Positions 62,698-64,000 of a stretch of 64,000 bases of DNA are shown here, in pieces (the stretch's first letter is position 1; the number at the start of each line of letters is the position of its first letter). The DNA is from Corallium rubrum (taxonomy: Eukaryota; Cnidaria; Anthozoa; Scleralcyonacea; Coralliidae): contig OZ035997.1 in assembly GCA_964035015.1 (NCBI GenBank), forward strand, positions 83,088,269-83,152,268, in the 5' to 3' direction. Under the pieces are notes generated by a model. The model was given only the letters and a program-made list of their open reading frames with translations, made no database searches and was not told the origin of the DNA. A program made the position numbers and the translations under genes.

Positions 62698-62722
62698 GTT
62701 TCGACTTTATTGTCTTCATCAA
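62698..62722 (-). ncRNA. Hammerhead-like core, C3 changed
   Basis: Minus strand: TTGATGA (CTGATGA expected), stem II GAC-AATAAA-GTC, then GAAAC followed by the palindromic AACGTT typical of the very short stem III in Penelope-like elements. One core base is altered. It lies opposite to the RT reading direction. Confidence 0.5.
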
Positions 62723-63009
62723 AGTAAAATAACTTAAACAAACCTCTACTTTTATACCCTACCAGATGAACATAATTATTCATGCACCTCAGAATCCTGT
62801 TCAATGTTCAACCCCGAGGGGTACATTGTCATAAGTCTATTAATCCGATACATTCCCCTATTAGTTGGTTCTGCTGGATTGGTTTTGTCAATTATGACTA
62901 CATCACACTCATTCATTAAGCCATTATATTTTTCGCCTAAGAAATGCGAGTGAAAAAAGGCTTGTGTATGAGCTTTGTTGGACATTGCTTTCCTTTGGCA
63001 AGATTTATA

Positions 63010-64000
63010 ATTGTTCCATCTAAAGCGGAATCAGTTATCCGTCGCCTGCGTAATAAATGGCATTTCAGAGATAACGTAACGGCGGACTTCAGTGAAATTC
63101 CGGCATTTCGTCCTAAATCCACCTGGACACCGCCGAAAGGTTGTCCGTCCTTAGAACTATTCTTAAGTCAAATTGAAAAAGAACTATTTGAGTGTGTACC
63201 AAAAAAACTTTGGAAACACAATCTTAGTAAGATAGAGTGGCTAGCTTTGAAAACATTGACTGAAGATAACAGTATAATTAATAAACCAGCGGATACCTCG
63301 TGTGTTGTGGTCTGGGATAGAGATGATTATTTAGCAGAAGGATATTCACAACTAAGTGAAAATAATGTTTACACTAAAATGGAAAAGTTTTCGGAAGAAA
63401 CTGTGATGTCTTTGACTGAGGAAAGCAACAACATGTTTTATAAGCTGTATAACCAAGGATGCATTTCGAAAGGCGAATTTAAATATCTTAAAAATAATTA
63501 TCTTGAATTTAATTCAGATGTTTATTGTCAAATTTCTGGGACAGCCATGGGCACCAAATTTGCTCCTCCGTATACATGCATTTTTATGGATATGGTGGAG
63601 ACTGAGTTTTTAGAACAACAAGAAATAAAACCTTGGGTGTGGTTACGGTATGTTGATGACATCTTTTTTGTCTGGTTAGAAGGTGAAGATAAACTATTGC
63701 AGTTTATAAAAAGTCTTAATGCGTTCCATCCTGATTTGAAATTTACATACGAGTACTCGCAGACTAAAGTGAATTTTCTTGATGTTTCGGTGGGAATTGA
63801 TGCTGGTCGATTTATTACAAGTCTTTTTTGTAAGCCTACCGATTGCCATCAATATCTACATTATGAGTCATCACACCCTGCGCACGTTAAAAGATCTATC
63901 GTATATAGTCAGGGTTTGCGCATCAAGAAAATTTGCTCACGTGAAGAGGATTTTGAGAAACACTTACAGGAACTATCTAGTTGGCTGAAAAATAGAGCGT
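63010..64000 (+). pseudogene. Penelope-like reverse transcriptase with internal deletion
   Basis: Open to the window edge. The N-terminal part (ESVIRRLRNKWHFRDN, then LSKIEWLALKTL, KPADTSCVVVWDRDDYL) is followed by GTAMGTKFAPPYTCIFM, 'WLRYVDDIFFVW' with the catalytic YVDD, and KPTDCHQYLHYESSHPAHVK, the Penelope order. Between FKYLKNNYLEF and SDVYCQISG (about 63485-63520) the palm segment with the first catalytic Asp (the S-L-Y-T-N-I-P region) is missing, roughly 150 residues by the family layout. It is therefore inactive although the frame remains open. Confidence 0.75.

Larger units (their letters stand above)
62642..64000 (+). mobile_element. Penelope-like element, internally deleted, runs off the window
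   Basis: It begins after the TA run with two copies of AAGTTAATCACCA (62641 and 62673) and a hammerhead-like core on the minus strand, then RT coding from about 63010. The 3' end, where a GIY-YIG endonuclease is expected, is outside the window. Confidence 0.8.

Overview
This is nuclear DNA of an animal, AT-rich and full of transposable elements. A cnidarian or another early-branching marine invertebrate fits best, judging by the Polinton gene set, a Penelope-like element, hammerhead-type sequences, a Merlin transposase and an expanded array C2H2 zinc-finger family. I cannot name the species. There is no clear single-copy host gene. The only intact host-like gene is a 15-finger C2H2 protein at 11826-13109, one of five related loci; the other four are broken.

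The centrepiece is a complete Maverick/Polinton (virus-like DNA transposon) at 21594-40466: 18,873 bp, terminal inverted repeats of about 878 bp, and a perfect 6-bp target duplication (AACTAT). Its left arm is read leftward: LamG-like protein, protein-primed PolB, a BRO-N/VRR-NUC/zinc-finger fusion, a tandem VRR-NUC pseudoenzyme, a VLTF3/TFIIB-like zinc-ribbon protein, several small membrane proteins, a SLATT-like protein, a broken gene and a 501-aa membrane-anchored protein. Its right arm is read rightward: penton-like protein, integrase with chromodomain, 508-aa membrane protein, double-jelly-roll major capsid protein, packaging ATPase and a 153-aa membrane protein. The arms diverge from a 15-bp gap at 33960-33974. 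I see no adenovirus-type protease. Replication (PolB), integration (integrase), packaging (ATPase) and capsid genes are all open, so the element looks recently active and may make particles.

The Polinton sits in the first unit of a tandem duplication of about 8.4 kb. Unit 1 is 21500-21593 plus 40467 to about 48858; unit 2 is about 49031-57475. Unit 2 keeps the unoccupied target AACTAT at 49121-49126, so the window holds its own empty site. Each unit carries a foldback element with tRNA-Thr-like arms, body-plus-hairpin elements, a zinc-finger locus and a degenerate Merlin transposase. Differences between the units expose several other insertions with their target duplications, including a 635-bp TTAA element at 53731-54365.

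Left of the Polinton (1-21499) lie two zinc-finger pseudogenes and the intact gene, hAT transposase fragments in inverted copies (about 3.4 and 14.7 kb), a direct segmental duplication (about 8.2-11.3 and 15.1-18.0 kb) that includes a 1.2-kb TIR element with TAA target duplications, a tandem tRNA-headed SINE, and a 2-kb TTAA-flanked transposon with a Mutator/Kolobok-like transposase fragment. The right end (57.5-64 kb) holds a long palindrome, two truncated non-LTR retrotransposons on either side of a 1.5-kb TTCG-based microsatellite, and a deleted Penelope-like element running off the window edge.
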